A stretch of DNA of 64,000 bases from Lunularia cruciata. Lineage: Eukaryota > Streptophyta > Marchantiopsida > Lunulariales > Lunulariaceae. The notes below the pieces were generated by a model. It worked only from the letters and a program-made list of their open reading frames with translations, was not told the origin of the DNA and did not search any database. This document shows positions 1 to 12,330 of this stretch, one piece after another; the first letter of the stretch is position 1, and every line of letters begins with the position of its first letter. The DNA is taken from contig OX419760.1 in the NCBI GenBank assembly GCA_948567375.1, positions 64,042,911 through 64,106,910 of the forward strand. The letters run 5' to 3'. Both the position numbers and the translations under genes were made by a program.

Positions 1-716
1 CTCTACTAAGAGAGATAGCATTAGAGCCTCAAAATATATATATAGAAATGTATATGCATGCCAACTTTGCATCCTCTCTTCATCTATCGCACCATGACCA
101 ATGTGCTTTGGTCTGATCCTGTAGGTTGGTACATGGGTTTCTACTCAACCTCATTTACATCACGGTTCATCACTCTATATCAAGGAATAACCATAAAATC
201 AGAGCCCATTATGCAAGCTTCCCTAAAAGCTTGTCAAACTCCATCAACCACTTTAGTCATTGATGATCAATGATGAGCAATGAATGAGAGTAAAGGAGTT
301 ACCAAATAGGTAATATTAAAAATATGTTATTGTCTACATTGCTGCCAAAAATTTTCCCCTCATATGAACTATACTTTATTCTTGTTAATACTTTGGAGCA
401 ACTAGCATAGAACACCACAAAATCCTTCACCTCATCATCCTATTGGATGAGTGCTACTCTAAGCTCCAACATACTACAATTAGTATAAACCTAGAATGGT
501 CATCCTTTGATTGGTCTTCTAAGAATATGGGTAAATGTCAATCTCTCCTTGAGCTCTATAAAAACTCTCTCTTGCTCATCTCTCCAACATCACTCTTGTG
601 TAAGCTTGGTCAACTTTGTCAAAGCCTTGGCAATATCACTAAATCCTCTAACATATCAATGATAGAAGTTTACCAGCCAAGGAATGCTTGCACTCTACTC
701 ACATTTGTAGACCCCT
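1..716 (-). mobile_element. Gypsy copy Z, RNase H/RT part (3' fragment)
   Basis: This stretch, read on the minus strand, matches the RNase H and late RT region of the better-preserved copy C (about 37.8-38.5 kb), so it is the 3'-ward part of an old copy Z. Recognisable pieces are the RNase H metal-site neighbourhood near 200-300 and the RT tail near 600-705. It stops abruptly where copy A begins, and the RT sequence resumes at 10092. The rest of Z on the integrase side lies left of the window. The copy is old and A/T-enriched, with many interruptions. The assignment rests on alignment by eye to copy C. Confidence 0.8.
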
Positions 717-827
717 TGTTGTGCATATATACATTGCTATACAACATACATCACTTTCAACATCATACACTATATAAGCATAACTCACACATAAGTCATA
801 TATGGAATCTAAAGTGCCACAATAATC
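717..827 (-). repeat. B2 terminal segment of copy A
   Basis: This outermost 3' segment repeats the internal segment B1 at 1281-1390: both hold the cataagtcatata/gcataactcacac-type block and end near a gtgcc(a)-ataatc stretch. It lies outside the A2 repeat, where an ordinary LTR element would already have ended. The same arrangement occurs in copy C at 40728-40842. Confidence 0.8.
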
Positions 828-1280
828 ATATAATTTACAAATCTCAAATCAACTCAACTCAAATCAGTACTTGATTTATCACTCTAGAAACTGCCATCAA
901 TTAGGCATTGATTACAGTCAAGTCACACCCACTCTAGCTAAGAGAATCCAAGTGACGCTTGCCGGCCTTTGTCCACCATAGCCATGAACTCAAAAGCTCA
1001 ACATCAGAGAAGTGAGTTCTCTAGAGCTGCACTTTGAAAGTATACCCTTGGACTTGAGCTAGGTCTAGAACCCTAACGGTCTTGCTGAAGGCACACTTGA
1101 TGGTGCAAATGGTGCAAATGGTGCAAAGTGACAATGGGCCCCATCATGAAGTCAGTACTCCAAACACAAATCTGACCGTCAGAAAGTAGTCTCTGGGAAA
1201 CTATTGAAATACCTCTAACTACTATCATTGCAACTCCAGTGTCTGAGCAATCTAGATGTGACACTACAAATGGCATGACA
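828..1280 (-). repeat. A2 terminal repeat of copy A
   Basis: About 450 bp matching the 5' repeat A1 at 9640-10091. Shared marks are the tcaactcaactca run, the TGTCATGCC-type start on the minus strand and the conserved ctatggtgga block. It is flanked on both sides by copies of the B segment. Differences from A1 are numerous, which indicates an old insertion. Confidence 0.85.
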
Positions 1281-1398
1281 ACTATTGTGTGTATATACAT
1301 TGATACAAAACATACATCGGTGTCAACATCATACATTATAGAAGCACAACTCACACATAAGTCATACATAGACTCTAGAGTGCCATAATCGCCCCCCT
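1281..1398 (-). repeat. B1 segment and purine tract of copy A
   Basis: B1 (1281-1390) is the internal twin of B2. Next to it at 1391-1398 lies gcccccct, which is an aggggggc purine tract on the element strand, in the position where plus-strand DNA priming defines the start of a 3' LTR. This places the logical LTR start at B1 rather than at A2. Confidence 0.75.
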
Positions 1399-1579
1399 AG
1401 CTGGTGGTTAGGTCCCTCTAACTCCATATAGCCATCTACTCCAAGTTTATAGTATACCCTATGATGGGCAAAGATTAGAAGGCCAGGTGCTATGGAGCCC
1501 TATCATTACTCTCTGCCTACAATACATACCATATAAAGAATGAACTAGCTATAGATCAAGTACATCTAGGACATAACCA

Positions 1580-2420
1580 TTGTCCTTGAGGAACCACCGT
1601 GAGGGAAGGAGTCATACATGCCATATGCCATCCTCTTGAACAGCTATCACACACTAACATAGTAGGAGATCCACCAAAAGAGCCACATAACATACACCTC
1701 AAGCCTGCACGTACTAGTACCAAGCTTAGGTCCATAGTACCATTAATGTTTGAGAGGTGTCATGGCGCACAATTGCGCACATGATCCTTCCAAACAACAC
1801 CATCATGTCCTTCCAACAAAAGAACTCCAATTAGGGATCCCAATATCCTAAGAGGCCATACTTTTGCAATCCTCTCTTCATTGTTTGAACCACTCTCTTT
1901 GCTAAGCCATCTACCTTAGGGTGATCTAGGGATTTAGTGTGATGATCAATCAAAGCCTTGTCACACAAGACTTGAAACTCCCCCAAGAATTTTGTACCCT
2001 GATCAATCAAAACCTTAGCTGGTGCACCAAAATAACTAAGAACTTGATCTAGGAACGAGTAAGCTATCCCTTCACTAGACTTGTCAAGAAGTGCCACCAA
2101 CTCAATCCACTTGGAGAAGTGCTCCACCATCATCAAAACATACCAATGATGTCTCATAGTCAATGGTAAAAGTCTAGCAAAGTCCAAAATCCAATGGTAA
2201 CCCAACCCCATGATAGGTAATAGATGTAAATGTGGCATAGGAGCATTGAATGATGCTCTAACTTGGTCACAAACCACACATCTAGCAACAAACTATTGTA
2301 CCTTAGTGTGCATACCACACCACCAATAATGACTCTAGAGTAAGCTATATGTACGCTTTATTCCAAAATGTCCTAGCTCCTTATGAGCATGACGGACCAA
2401 CTATGCTCTCTAAAATGGAA
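1580..2420 (-). pseudogene. Integrase and C-terminal PHD finger region, copy A
   Basis: On the minus strand, 1831-2277 carries an integrase core closely like copy C (MVEHFSKWIELVALLDKSS and the YFGAPAKVLIDQGTKFLGEF-like stretch), with the zinc-binding part extending to about 2420. Roughly 1590-1740 corresponds to the PHD finger of copy C, read opposite to the plus strand, with the Cys/His-rich coding pattern still visible. Integrase joins cDNA to host DNA; a PHD finger in other proteins reads histone H3 tails. Degraded; part of the fossil copy A. Confidence 0.75.
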
Positions 2421-2479
2421 GTGGTACTTCTTGCACTCTACCATCCTCCCATACATTCAAAAGGTGTTTTCCCTCCAAT

Positions 2480-3660
2480 CTGACTTGTCTAGCTCACTGT
2501 AAGAACACAATCTCTCTCCTTGGCCCCAACTGTGCCACCCACAACATCGATGCAAAGATAGTCCATCACTAAGACATCATCATGAATGTCTTGTTGGAAT
2601 GTACCAATATCTTCACTCTTTGGATCATTGACCTCAATAAATCCTCTTATATTTGCTAAGAGAGATACCACCAAAGTCTCAAAAAATATACAAAGAAAGG
2701 CAGATGCATGCCAACCTGGCACCATCTCCTCATCTGTCTCACCTTGCCAACATGCTCCAATCTGATCCTACTGGCTGGGACATGGGTTTCTACTCAACCC
2801 ATCTACATCATGGTTCACCACTCTAGGTCTGTGAACAACCATGAAATTGTACTCTTGTAAATTCAGAGCCCATCATGCAAGCTTCCATGAAATCTTGTTG
2901 GACTCCATCAGCCACTTCAATGGCTGATGATCGGTGATGAGAGTGAAGGTGTTACCAAATACATAACATAAAAAATGTGCTACTCCCCAAACTGTTACCA
3001 AGCACTCTCTCTCATATGAACTATACTTTGCCTCTGCTGAATTGTTGGAGCGACTTACATAGGCCACCACAAACTCCTTTCCCTCATCACATGCTAAGTG
3101 AGCACTGCTCCAAGCCCCAACATACTCCAATTAATGTTAACCTAAAATGGTCATCCTTTGATCGTCTCTTCAAAATAGGAGCCAATGTCAACCTTTCCTT
3201 GAGCTCTATAATAGCTCTCTCTTGCTTATCTCCACAACACCACTCTTGTGTAAGCTTGGTCAAATTTGTCAAGGCCTTGGCAATGGCACTAAAACCTCTA
3301 ACATAATGGCAATAGAAGTTTGCCAACCCAAGGACTGCTTGCACTCTGCTCACATTTTTAGGTAAAGAAATATGTGCAATAGCCTTCACCTTGGTGTGTT
3401 GAACACCATATCCTTCTTGGATGGCATCATTTTTGCTGATGCATACTCTCCGTGTGAAATATCCACCAAACTTGCTTCAAAAAGGTCACTACTTTGGCTC
3501 TGAATCAATGTCCTCTCCATGTCACTATAACAATAAGGATGTTGGAAAATTGGTGTATCACTAGTTAGCTCAATCCATATACCAGGTCCCTTTAGAGCAC
3601 CCAAATCCTTCATACTAGAAGGCAAAACAACTCATGTAGCTCTTCAAGAGCCTCCAAACT
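2480..3660 (-). pseudogene. RNase H and reverse transcriptase region, copy A
   Basis: Minus-strand segments match the Gypsy RNase H (VVAYVSRSNNSAEAKYSSYE, LITDHQPLKWLMESNK) and the RT C-terminal part (VLGLANFYCHYVRGFSAIAK). 3386-3625 holds the upstream RT segment (TSDTPIFQHPYCYSDMERTL). The region is shorter than in copy C, so part of RT is not represented. This enzyme copies element RNA to DNA and removes the RNA strand. Fossil. Confidence 0.78.
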
Positions 3661-3759
3661 CTCCATCTTTCCTCTCCTATAAGCTTGGGTCCAAGATCTG
3701 GCTCCTAAGTATCCTCTATAATTGTAGTAGGAGTAGAAGACGCGATGACTGGCTGCTAC

Positions 3760-5560
3760 ACTAGCCCCTTGGGAGCAGTAGTGTCATGCCTCCGACCACT
3801 AGAGGTCCCAACCTTTGTGTGAAAAACTCTCTCCACTCTGGCTACAAGCTCCACACGTCTTCTAGTTGCATCCCAAGTGAACCAAGAGTGTAATCCAAGT
3901 AGCCAATGCTCACTTGGATGGACTCCAAGTAGACCACTCTTCCTAGTAGCTACTAGTTGTATCCCAAGAATACCATGTCCACTTGGTCCATTGCCCCCCA
4001 ACATGTGCCTAAATTGTCTCGATAGGTACAGAGCTCACAAGTGTCTGAGTGGTGATACCTATCAAGTGCATCCTATGCTGCTCTACCAAGCCAAGGCTCA
4101 CAATCCAGGTCAAACAGTTCAAGTCCATAGCTTGACCTAACACCTGACTCTTGGATGCCTCTAACACTGTTGGAATAGCGGTAATACCGGTGCAAAAGCC
4201 CATTGCCCGCTCTCTTTCATCGGCATTGGGCTCCACCAATTGCTGTAACTGTGAGTCCCAAACTAGTCCAAGACCTCTTTCTCAAAAAGCATGAGAGCCT
4301 AGGAAACTTATAAGTGTGGGAAAAATTTAGGGTTTAAGTTGTCCAACTAGGTTCACCACTACCATAGGTGACCAATCAGCCACTACCACTGTTTGAGACT
4401 GATGCCCAACTTCCAAGATGTCATCAACAAGGATGTGGTCTAGTTGCTGAATCCCATCATATGCACATTGTAGAACCTCTCTAGGTAAGAGGTTCATCCA
4501 CCAAAGACAAAGACAATGAGCCCATGATCCCACTATGGCTACAGCTAACAATATAGTAGGTCCATAGACTCTTGGATGCCTCTAACACTATTGGAATAGC
4601 TGTAATACCGGTGCAAAAGCCCATCACCTGCTCTCTCTCATCGGCATTGGGCTCCACCAATTGCTATAACTGTGAGTCCCAAGCTAGTCTAAGAACTCTC
4701 TCTCAAAAAGCATGAGAGCCTAGGAAACTTATAAGTGTGGGAAAATTTTAGGGTTTAAGTTGTCCAACTAGGTTCACCACTACCATAGGTGACCAATCAG
4801 CCACTAACTGTTTGAGACTGACGCCCAACTTCCAAGATGTCATCAACAAGGATGTGGTCTAGTCACTGAATCCCGTCATATGCACATTGTAGAACCGCTC
4901 TAGGTAAGAGGTTCATCCACCAAAGACAAAGACAATGAGCCCATGATCCCACTATGGCTACACCTAGCAATATAGTAGGTCCTATCCAAGAATACTCACC
5001 ACCACTTTGGTGTGAGAATCACCCATCAAAGGAACGTTCTCCAAAATGTAAGCTGGAGAAACAGACTAATGAACTTGGAGATGTTGTAGTATCCATAACA
5101 TCTCCCAAAACACATAAGAACAAGGATCTTGAAGACCCAAACCTTGACCAGCCCATGTATGTCCCTAACATGGCCATCCAAAAATCACCAAGAGAATAGG
5201 CCCATGTCTCTCCAAATCATACGCCCGTAGTAAGGAAATATCTACTAGTAACCTCTGATTGTTGACATTGGTAATAACTCAGAATACCAGTAGGCCAAGT
5301 GTGCCACATGATGTAGAAATTCTTGACTAGCTGTCTCATCTCTCTCCAAATACAGCTACCTCTGTACTTGTATACTTGCTTGTAATATCGTAGTTAGTCT
5401 GGTGCTAATCCCACCAAACAACTCCAATAGACATATCCCATCTACCGGATACTACCAAGCAATGAGTGGGGTATCTAGAGGTGTCAAAGTAATTGACTTT
5501 GGAGGCTCATCCTCACACTCATCTCCTGATGGTACGAAGGTTCCACTCCAAGCCTTTTGC
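3760..5560 (-). pseudogene. Cytosine-5 DNA methyltransferase region, copy A
   Basis: Read on the minus strand, this aligns along its length with the methyltransferase frame of copy C. Motif I (GICLLELFGG) is visible around 5415-5443 and motif VI (AYILENVP) around 5030-5050. The target-recognition side and motifs IX and X lie around 4010-4260. A tandem duplication of about 421 bp (4146-4566 and 4567-4985) lies inside the region. It sits between protease and RT as in copy C, which shows that the domain is a family property rather than a one-off capture. Fossil. Confidence 0.75.
4146..4985. repeat. Tandem duplication of ~421 bp inside copy A
   Basis: Two head-to-tail units, 4146-4566 and 4567-about 4985, both start gactcttggatgcctctaac and both end in the atatagtaggtcc stretch. 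They share nearly all sequence between, with scattered differences, so the duplication is not very recent. It lies in the methyltransferase region. Confidence 0.85.
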
Positions 5561-7000
5561 ACCAATTGATCTATATGCTATTGCAATGCCTCCTCCAAAC
5601 TCCACAATGGAAAATCCAAGGTGGATAGTATAATCCCACTTGTACTCCAAATCCAAATGATCTCCTCTGGTACTGGAGTATCCTTTGCATGGGCATTCCT
5701 CTCCAACAAGTCACCAGGCCAAGTAACTGCACCATTGAAAGCTAAAATTGATGTTGCCATGGTCCCAAACTATAGTGAGCCAAGACTACCACTACTGAAG
5801 CATATTGGTAAGCAACATACCTGTCCCTCACCAAACTCCCAACTTGGTCTATAGGAGGCTGTCTCCTCCCAATTTTCAATATTGAAACCCATGGGGTATA
5901 ACACTGCTCCTCCAATTTGCACATCATATGACTCAGCTATTGTTGCAATAGCTTGAGCTCCACCATTGAGCTATCAGTCAGATGACCAGGCTGAACCTGG
6001 ACAACAAGCTCTCCACGTGTGATATACTATGTCAAACCACCACCTAGAGATGTTTGGATCTAAAATGGACACCTCTCCACATCGATCTTCCGTAACCGTA
6101 GACCAACTATTGCAGCCTTCTCCAACATAAAGGGCTGTGCACTAGAGTCTAACAAGACTCTTTGTGGTGTATAGACCTTCCCTAAAGGTCCCACCAAGCA
6201 GAAAATCCCCCTCTAGTTATCCAATAGGACAACACTTGGTGTGAACCATGGTCTCTCAAAGGCTAGTCTAGTTGGCAACTCCTCCAGTGTAGCCGTTGTT
6301 GCCTGCCATAAACCATTGGTCACTGAATGGATCCCATGCTCCTCAACCACCTCTGCTCTAGTAGTAGGAACCGGATCATCCCTACTCTCACAAAGCATGG
6401 TAGCCAATTGTAACACTAGGGTTGGGTTAACTCTCAATGTAAACATATCACTCGCTGAAAACAAAGGGCATCGCATAATCAGCTAAGCCGCCTCCAACAT
6501 CATGCTAGACTCAGTCTATGTAGTAGTAGGTGGCTGACTAGCAGGTAGTCTATCATGCACTCCATCACCACCTACTACACTTACATTGGGACGTCTAGGA
6601 GCCATGGATGTCATCAACAATACCTCAGATAGCATGAAAGATTGGGAAAGTCTAACCTATCTCTCAACCTCTCCTCTTTGTGGGTCCAACTCTATTGATG
6701 CTCCTCTAGGCTCTAGAACACGTACTGCACTCCTAGTCACTAATGCAACTATATCCACCTATGTTGCTCCGCACATGAAGTCCAAAGCATCTCTATCACC
6801 AGCATATGAGGTGGAAGCCTTAGCATCCAAATCTGATCTCCTCCGAGCAATGGCCATACTAGCCATTCCCTACTCCAATTGCTCAATCCAAGTAACCATA
6901 GTTGTACAGAGAGTAAGAGCAAGTAATGCACCCTACTATGTGTAGATCCTCTACCACCTCATCCTACATGAACTAGAGCTCCTCTACTACCCTACCATAG
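5560..7000 (-). pseudogene. Protease and linker region, copy A
   Basis: The minus strand matches the 34.0-35.5 kb interval of copy C. 6120-6160 corresponds to the LLDSGAQ-type aspartic protease motif; 6213-6945 corresponds to the long linker that follows the zinc knuckles. The open stretches show the same residue pattern as copy C (for example ELPTRLAFERPWFTPSVVLL). Fossil. Confidence 0.65.
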
Positions 7001-8260
7001 TAGCCCTACCACTTTGTAACTCCAGGTGTTGGTCAAAGCACCGGTCACTAGTGTGACCAAATCTATGGCAATACTCACACTACCTCTATGCTGGCTGTGA
7101 TGCACCAGAGGTATCGGGTCCATTGCCATGAGTACACTCTCTCTTATGGTGAGGTCCACAACAAGTCCAACAAGCAACACCACTACTCATTGGCTGCTGC
7201 TGACCCAAAAATGAAGGTAAGGGTCTAGCTCCATTAAGTCTAGCATTAGGTTCAGGGCTGTCCATCATGTCCTCAAGAACCAATTGGGCATGATGCACTC
7301 TATTGCACTCTAGAAAAATTAATTGTTGTGGATGAGGTCTCCCTACCAAATCTAGATGTCACCACTCTCTCCTCCACCATGTTGAGCTCAATACGCTTAG
7401 CCAAACCAAAGACCATTGCCAAAGTAGGCAAAGTAGCCTGTAATAACATAGCATCATGAACTCTATGTTGCAACTCTGTGTCCAATATCCCATGCCAAAA
7501 CTGGATTGCTTGGGCCTTGGTAGCTCCCTGAGTGAAATTGATCAGCCGCCTCATGCGAGTGTATGCCTCAAGTAGGCTTTCTCCAGCCTTCTGCTGGAAC
7601 TCTTGCAAGCTCCTCAGCTTATCAGTCCCCACTCCCTGGTAGTTCTGCCTCAAACATTGGAAGAACTCTACCATGGGATTAAACCCCAATACCACACCAC
7701 CTCTTGCAGTAGTGCCTCCACTCGTGGTAGCACTAGCTCCAACTACTGCACCTCCACTAGCTCCACCAACACTACTTGAGCTAGAACTTGTGGGTACAAC
7801 TGATCTTCTCTTGGCAACCAAGCCTAAAGTGATAAAGATATAGTTTAGAGACCAATTGTCTCCATAACTCAATCTCCTCCAAATGAGCTCTCCTAAACTC
7901 ATGGTAGTTGTCCATTAGCGGACCCTCCAAATGCTGAAACAACCCCTTCTATGCCATGAAGGGTGTAAACAAAGCTGGGTTCCGCATCTACTATAGATCA
8001 CACCAACTATCAAACTCCTAGATGAAGTCATCCAACTCAATGGTACCCATTGTACCAGAGTAACGTTGAAGGCCTTTGGAGGCTCCATAAATCTCGTCCA
8101 TGTCCCACAACAATAGTGTTGACATGATAAGTGCACTCTCAATTGAATCAGCTCCTATGTCAAACTCCAACTCAAAGTCAATCTCCTCCCTCACAAGGAC
8201 CTAAAATACAAGCTGATATTGAGTGCCCCTCCGAGTAAACCTCCTATGTATTGCAAGGCT
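7000..8260 (-). pseudogene. Gag region with zinc knuckles, copy A
   Basis: The minus-strand frame at 7300-7902 encodes a gag capsid-like segment (GFNPMVEFFQCLRQNYQGVG, SLLEAYTRMRRLINFTQGAT) nearly identical in plan to copy C. It is followed by a Cys-rich segment (ACWTCCGPHHKRECT) near 7140-7190 that matches the first zinc knuckle. Upstream, 7915-8240 matches the gag N-terminal part. Gag forms the particle shell and binds element RNA. Fossil. Confidence 0.8.
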
Positions 8261-9639
8261 AACTCCTCTAGAATCCCCAACAAACTCCGCCGTGACAAAG
8301 TAACCGCAACCCCAACCGCAAACCAGAACTACCAAATGCAACCGCAAACCGCAACCGCAAGTACTCCACCAAGTGCTACCACCAATTGAGCACCACCAAG
8401 TGCCAATACACATGGAACACCACCCACTAATGTAACTCTAACTACACTAGGGGAAAAGGCAACCTATAACTTACCATCACAACATGCACTCTCACGATGT
8501 GCAGATCATCACTTCTTGCCTCACCAAAGAGAAATAAAGGTAGTCCAATTGGTCATCACTCTAGCCTTGCTACCAAGAGCACACTAGAGCACTAATGCTC
8601 TAAATTCAAGGCACCTCACAAAAATGTGGTGCACAAATAGGAAGTAAAGAATGGAGGAGGTCCAATCACAAGAAATCTAAACAAAAACCCTCTATCTCAT
8701 AAAGAAACACAAGACTAACTCTGCCACCATTTGCATTTGACATAAGAGAAGTTTGTATCTACATACTAAGCTACCAAGATCACCAAGAATGGGATCAAAC
8801 TGCCTTTCCTAGCCAAAGCTATAAGTGTATAGATAATAGTGGCACACTCACTAGGACAACAAGTGAGGGTGGACCAGTTGGCTATCACACCAATCTAGGA
8901 ACAAGAGATCTAGGGGTCAAACCCTATTGTGCACAATCTAATAGGATGTGCAAATTTTGCCAAACAATGACCAAGATCTACTCTAAACTAGCTAGCCTCA
9001 TGCCAACAAGCTGGATTGCTGGCCCTTCTAGGCCTTCATAGCATCTCATAGCCCACAACCCTATGCCCAAATGAGACCTTTCTTCTTGCCTCTTTGAACC
9101 CTCTCCAAAGCTGGTGAAACTCCTCCAAATATACAAAACTCCTCTAAATCTGGCAAACCAACAAAACTCCTTTGAATCTAGCCAAAATTTAATGTAAACT
9201 CCAGCAAAAATTTGATGTAAACTCCAGCAAAAACCCGACATAAAATCTGACATAAACCGTAAAGTTGGCTGATTGGCAAATCCTCCGTTAACTCTTCACT
9301 TGAGCCAAATTGAAAAATGGGTTTCTCCAAATCACAAATTCATGAGGATAAATTTCTCAATTTTACTTTGAGCCCAACTCATAGCAAATTGGTCTTGCCT
9401 TCACCTCTTGAGCTCAAATTCACAACCACTACTTGAAATTTGCTTCTTGTATGCTCAAAAATTGGCCTGCACTTCCGCACACTATATGCCTTACTGCCAA
9501 ATCTGCCTCAAGCAATGAGCTTATGCACACCAAGGAAAAGTTGAACTTTGATTGAGCTACCAACAATCCACCGAGCTTGGAGATACCACCAACACTCATA
9601 TTTTTTGCACCTAATTTCTCCTTGATTTCACTTCTCTGA
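8261..9639 (-). other. 5' leader of copy A
   Basis: No coding frame is supported here. Near 8280-8410 lies an accgcaaccgcaa-type low-complexity block, also present just upstream of gag in copy C as gcggttgcg repeats. The remainder is the untranslated leader between terminal repeat and gag. A tRNA-primer-like core (atcagag on the minus strand) lies beside the A1 repeat near 9630-9640. Confidence 0.6.
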
Positions 9640-10091
9640 TGTAATCAGATTGTTTAGAACTCTCAAATCAACTCAACTCAGATCAGTACTTGATTTGTCA
9701 CTCTATAAATTGCCAACAACTAGGCATTAATTACAATCAAGCCACAACCACTCTAGCAAAGAGAACCCAGGTGATGCTCACCGGCCTCTATCCACCATAG
9801 CCAAGAACTCAAAGGCTCAACATCAAAGAATTGAGCTCTCTAGAGCTGCATTTTGAAAGTATACCCCTAGACTCAATATAGGTCTAGAACCCTAACGATC
9901 CTATTGATGGTACACTTGTTAGTGCAAACGGTGCAAAGTGACGGTGTGCCCTATTGTAAATTCAATACCCCAAACACAAAATCTGACCAGCAGAAAGTAG
10001 TCTATGGGAAATTGCTAAAATACCTCTAACTACTATCACTACAACTCCAATGTCTAAGAAATCTAGATGTGACACTACACATGGTGTGACA
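9640..10091 (-). repeat. A1 (5') terminal repeat of copy A
   Basis: About 452 bp, on its own strand starting TGTCACACC and ending GATTACA, matching A2 at 828-1280 and the A repeats of copy C. Unlike A2 it has no B segment next to it; its outer side is directly Z's RT sequence. Its inner side is followed by the primer-site-like atcagag core. Confidence 0.85.
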
Positions 10092-11049
10092 CCTTGGCCT
10101 TCCCAAATACCCTCCACCTTGGTTTACTAACACTATAGTAAATAATGTGATCCAAATACTCAACGTGCATGTGGAAGAGTTTACACTTCCCAAGGTTTTA
10201 TTTGATTCCATGAGATTTCAATCTCATAAATACCTTTATTAAATGTCTCTCATGCTCCTCCATAGTAGTGTTATAGACCAAAATGTCATCAATATGACAC
10301 TAAGTAAAATCTAATCCTATTGGGATAATGTCCATGATCTTGGAACTTGCTATGGAGAGTTCTTTGACCCAAATAGTAAGGGTTTCCATTGATATAGTAC
10401 ATCCTTATTGTGAGGATCAATAACCCAAAATGATATCTTGGACTTATCCTCCTCCCTAACTGGCAACTAATGATATTATGTTCAAAGATCCAAAGAACTT
10501 AAGAGCTTTTCATATCCAATTGCATCAAAGATCTATTATGCTATAAGTAGTGCATATCAATCAGTCCTAGTTGTTGATTGAAAGGATGGTAATCTCCAAA
10601 CATCCACCTATCTATGTAGTTTCCATGCATATCTTTCTTGGTTGGCATCATTGTAGCTAAGTCATACTCTCCATGTGAAATGTCCACTAAACTAGCCTCA
10701 AACAAGTCTTTATTTTAGCTCTAAATCAAGGCTTTCTCCATGTTTGTAGGGATGTAAAGAAATTGGTGTATCAAGGTTTGATTAATCCAAATATGGATCC
10801 TTCAAAGCAATCAAATCCTTCAAACTAAAGGCAAAAGAACTTTTGTAGCTCCTCAAAAACCTCCAAACTCTTTGTCTTTCTCTCTTGTAAGTTATAGTCC
10901 AATATTTGGCTCCCAAATATTTTCTATAATTGATACAGGAGTGGAAGATGCATTGATCAGCAATTATGAGAGAAATAATGTCATGCTCTCCAACCACTAG
11001 AGTCTCCAACCTTAGAGCAAAAAACTCCCTTTGCTCTTGTTGCAAGTTC

Positions 11050-12330
11050 CACATGTTGTTTAGTTAGATCCCAAGTAGACCAAGGGTGTAACCCAAGTAG
11101 ACCATGCTCACTTGGATGTACCCCAAGTAGATCACTCTCACTATTAGTCATTAGCTATGTCCCAAGAATACCATGCCCACTTGGTCCATTGCTCCAAATA
11201 TATATTTAAATTTTCTTGATAGGCACAAAGTGTCCAAGTGTCCAAGTGGTGATGCTTATCAAGTGCATCATATGGTACCCAAATAATCCAAGGCTCACAA
11301 TCCAAGTCAAGTAGTTTAGGTCCATAACCTAACCTAATACTTGATGCTTGGATGCCTCTAACACTACTAAAATGGTGGTGATACTGATATGGAAACATAT
11401 TGCCCACTCTTTCTCATCAACATTGGGCTCTACCAACTATTGTAATTGTGAGTCTTAAACAAGACCAAGATCTCATTCTCAAAAATTATGGGAGTGTAGG
11501 AAATTCATGAGTGTGGCTCTAGGCTGCCCAATAAGGTCCACCATTGCCATAGGTGACCTATCAACCACTAACACTATTTGAGATGGGTGCCCAACATCCA
11601 AAATATCATCAATAATAAGGTAGACTAATCATTGAATATTATCTTATGCACATTCTAAAACCTCTCTAGGTAAGAGGTTCATCCACCAAAGACAAAGATG
11701 ATGAACCCATGATCCCACTTTAGTTGCATCTAGCAAAATGGTTGGTCCCATCCAAGAATGGACTCTATGTGTACTTGCCACCACATGTGTGCAAGAATCA
11801 CCCATGAAAGGGATGTTCTCCAAAACATAAGCTAGAGAAACATCATGGGGGGCTTAGAGATGTTATATTATATATGAGAATGAGGATCTTGTAGTTGGCT
11901 AACACAAGTATGTCCTTGACATGGCCATCAAAAAATGACTAAATGAATGGGATCATATCTCTTTAGATCATACACTCCCAACAAGGAAATGATTGTTGGT
12001 AGAGTCTTTTGGTAACCTCTAACTATTGACATTGGTTATAACTCAAGATACCAATAACTAAGTATGCTATATGATGTAGAGAGATTTACCTAGTAGTCTC
12101 ATCTCTCCACAAAAAAGTAATTTTGAACCCATATGCTTGCCTATAATATCACAATTAGTCCATTATTGATCCCACCAAATACCTCCAATAAGCATACTCC
12201 CTCTACTAAATACTTCCAAGCAATAATGTGGTATCTAAAATTAACAAAGTAATAGACTCTAGAGGCTCATCCTCAAATTGGTCTCATTGTGGTATAAGGG
12301 TTCCAATCCAAGCCTATTGTAACAATTGAT
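11050..12330 (-). pseudogene. Cytosine-5 DNA methyltransferase region, copy Z
   Basis: The minus strand aligns with the copy C methyltransferase. Motif I survives near 12172-12200 (reading LLEVFGG), motif VI near 11817-11843 (reading AYVLENIP), and the motif IV neighbourhood near 11900-11940. The C-terminal side with the GILGT-type spacer lies at 11144-11407. It is the third family member to carry the domain at the same place, between protease and RT. Fossil. Confidence 0.7.

Larger units (their letters stand above)
717..10091 (-). mobile_element. Ty3/Gypsy copy A with methyltransferase and PHD segments, nested in Z
   Basis: About 9.4 kb on the minus strand. From its 5' end (right) to 3' end (left): terminal repeat A1, leader, gag with zinc knuckles, protease/linker, cytosine methyltransferase, RT, RNase H, integrase, PHD finger, purine tract, B1, A2, B2. 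The order is the same as in copy C. It begins TGTCAC on its own strand and ends in CA. The flanks (ccttg at 10092-10096; ccccttg around 712-718) fit a short target duplication inside Z's RT. The repeats differ at roughly one base in seven or eight, so A is clearly older than C. Broken, with many interruptions; treated as a fossil. Confidence 0.88.
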
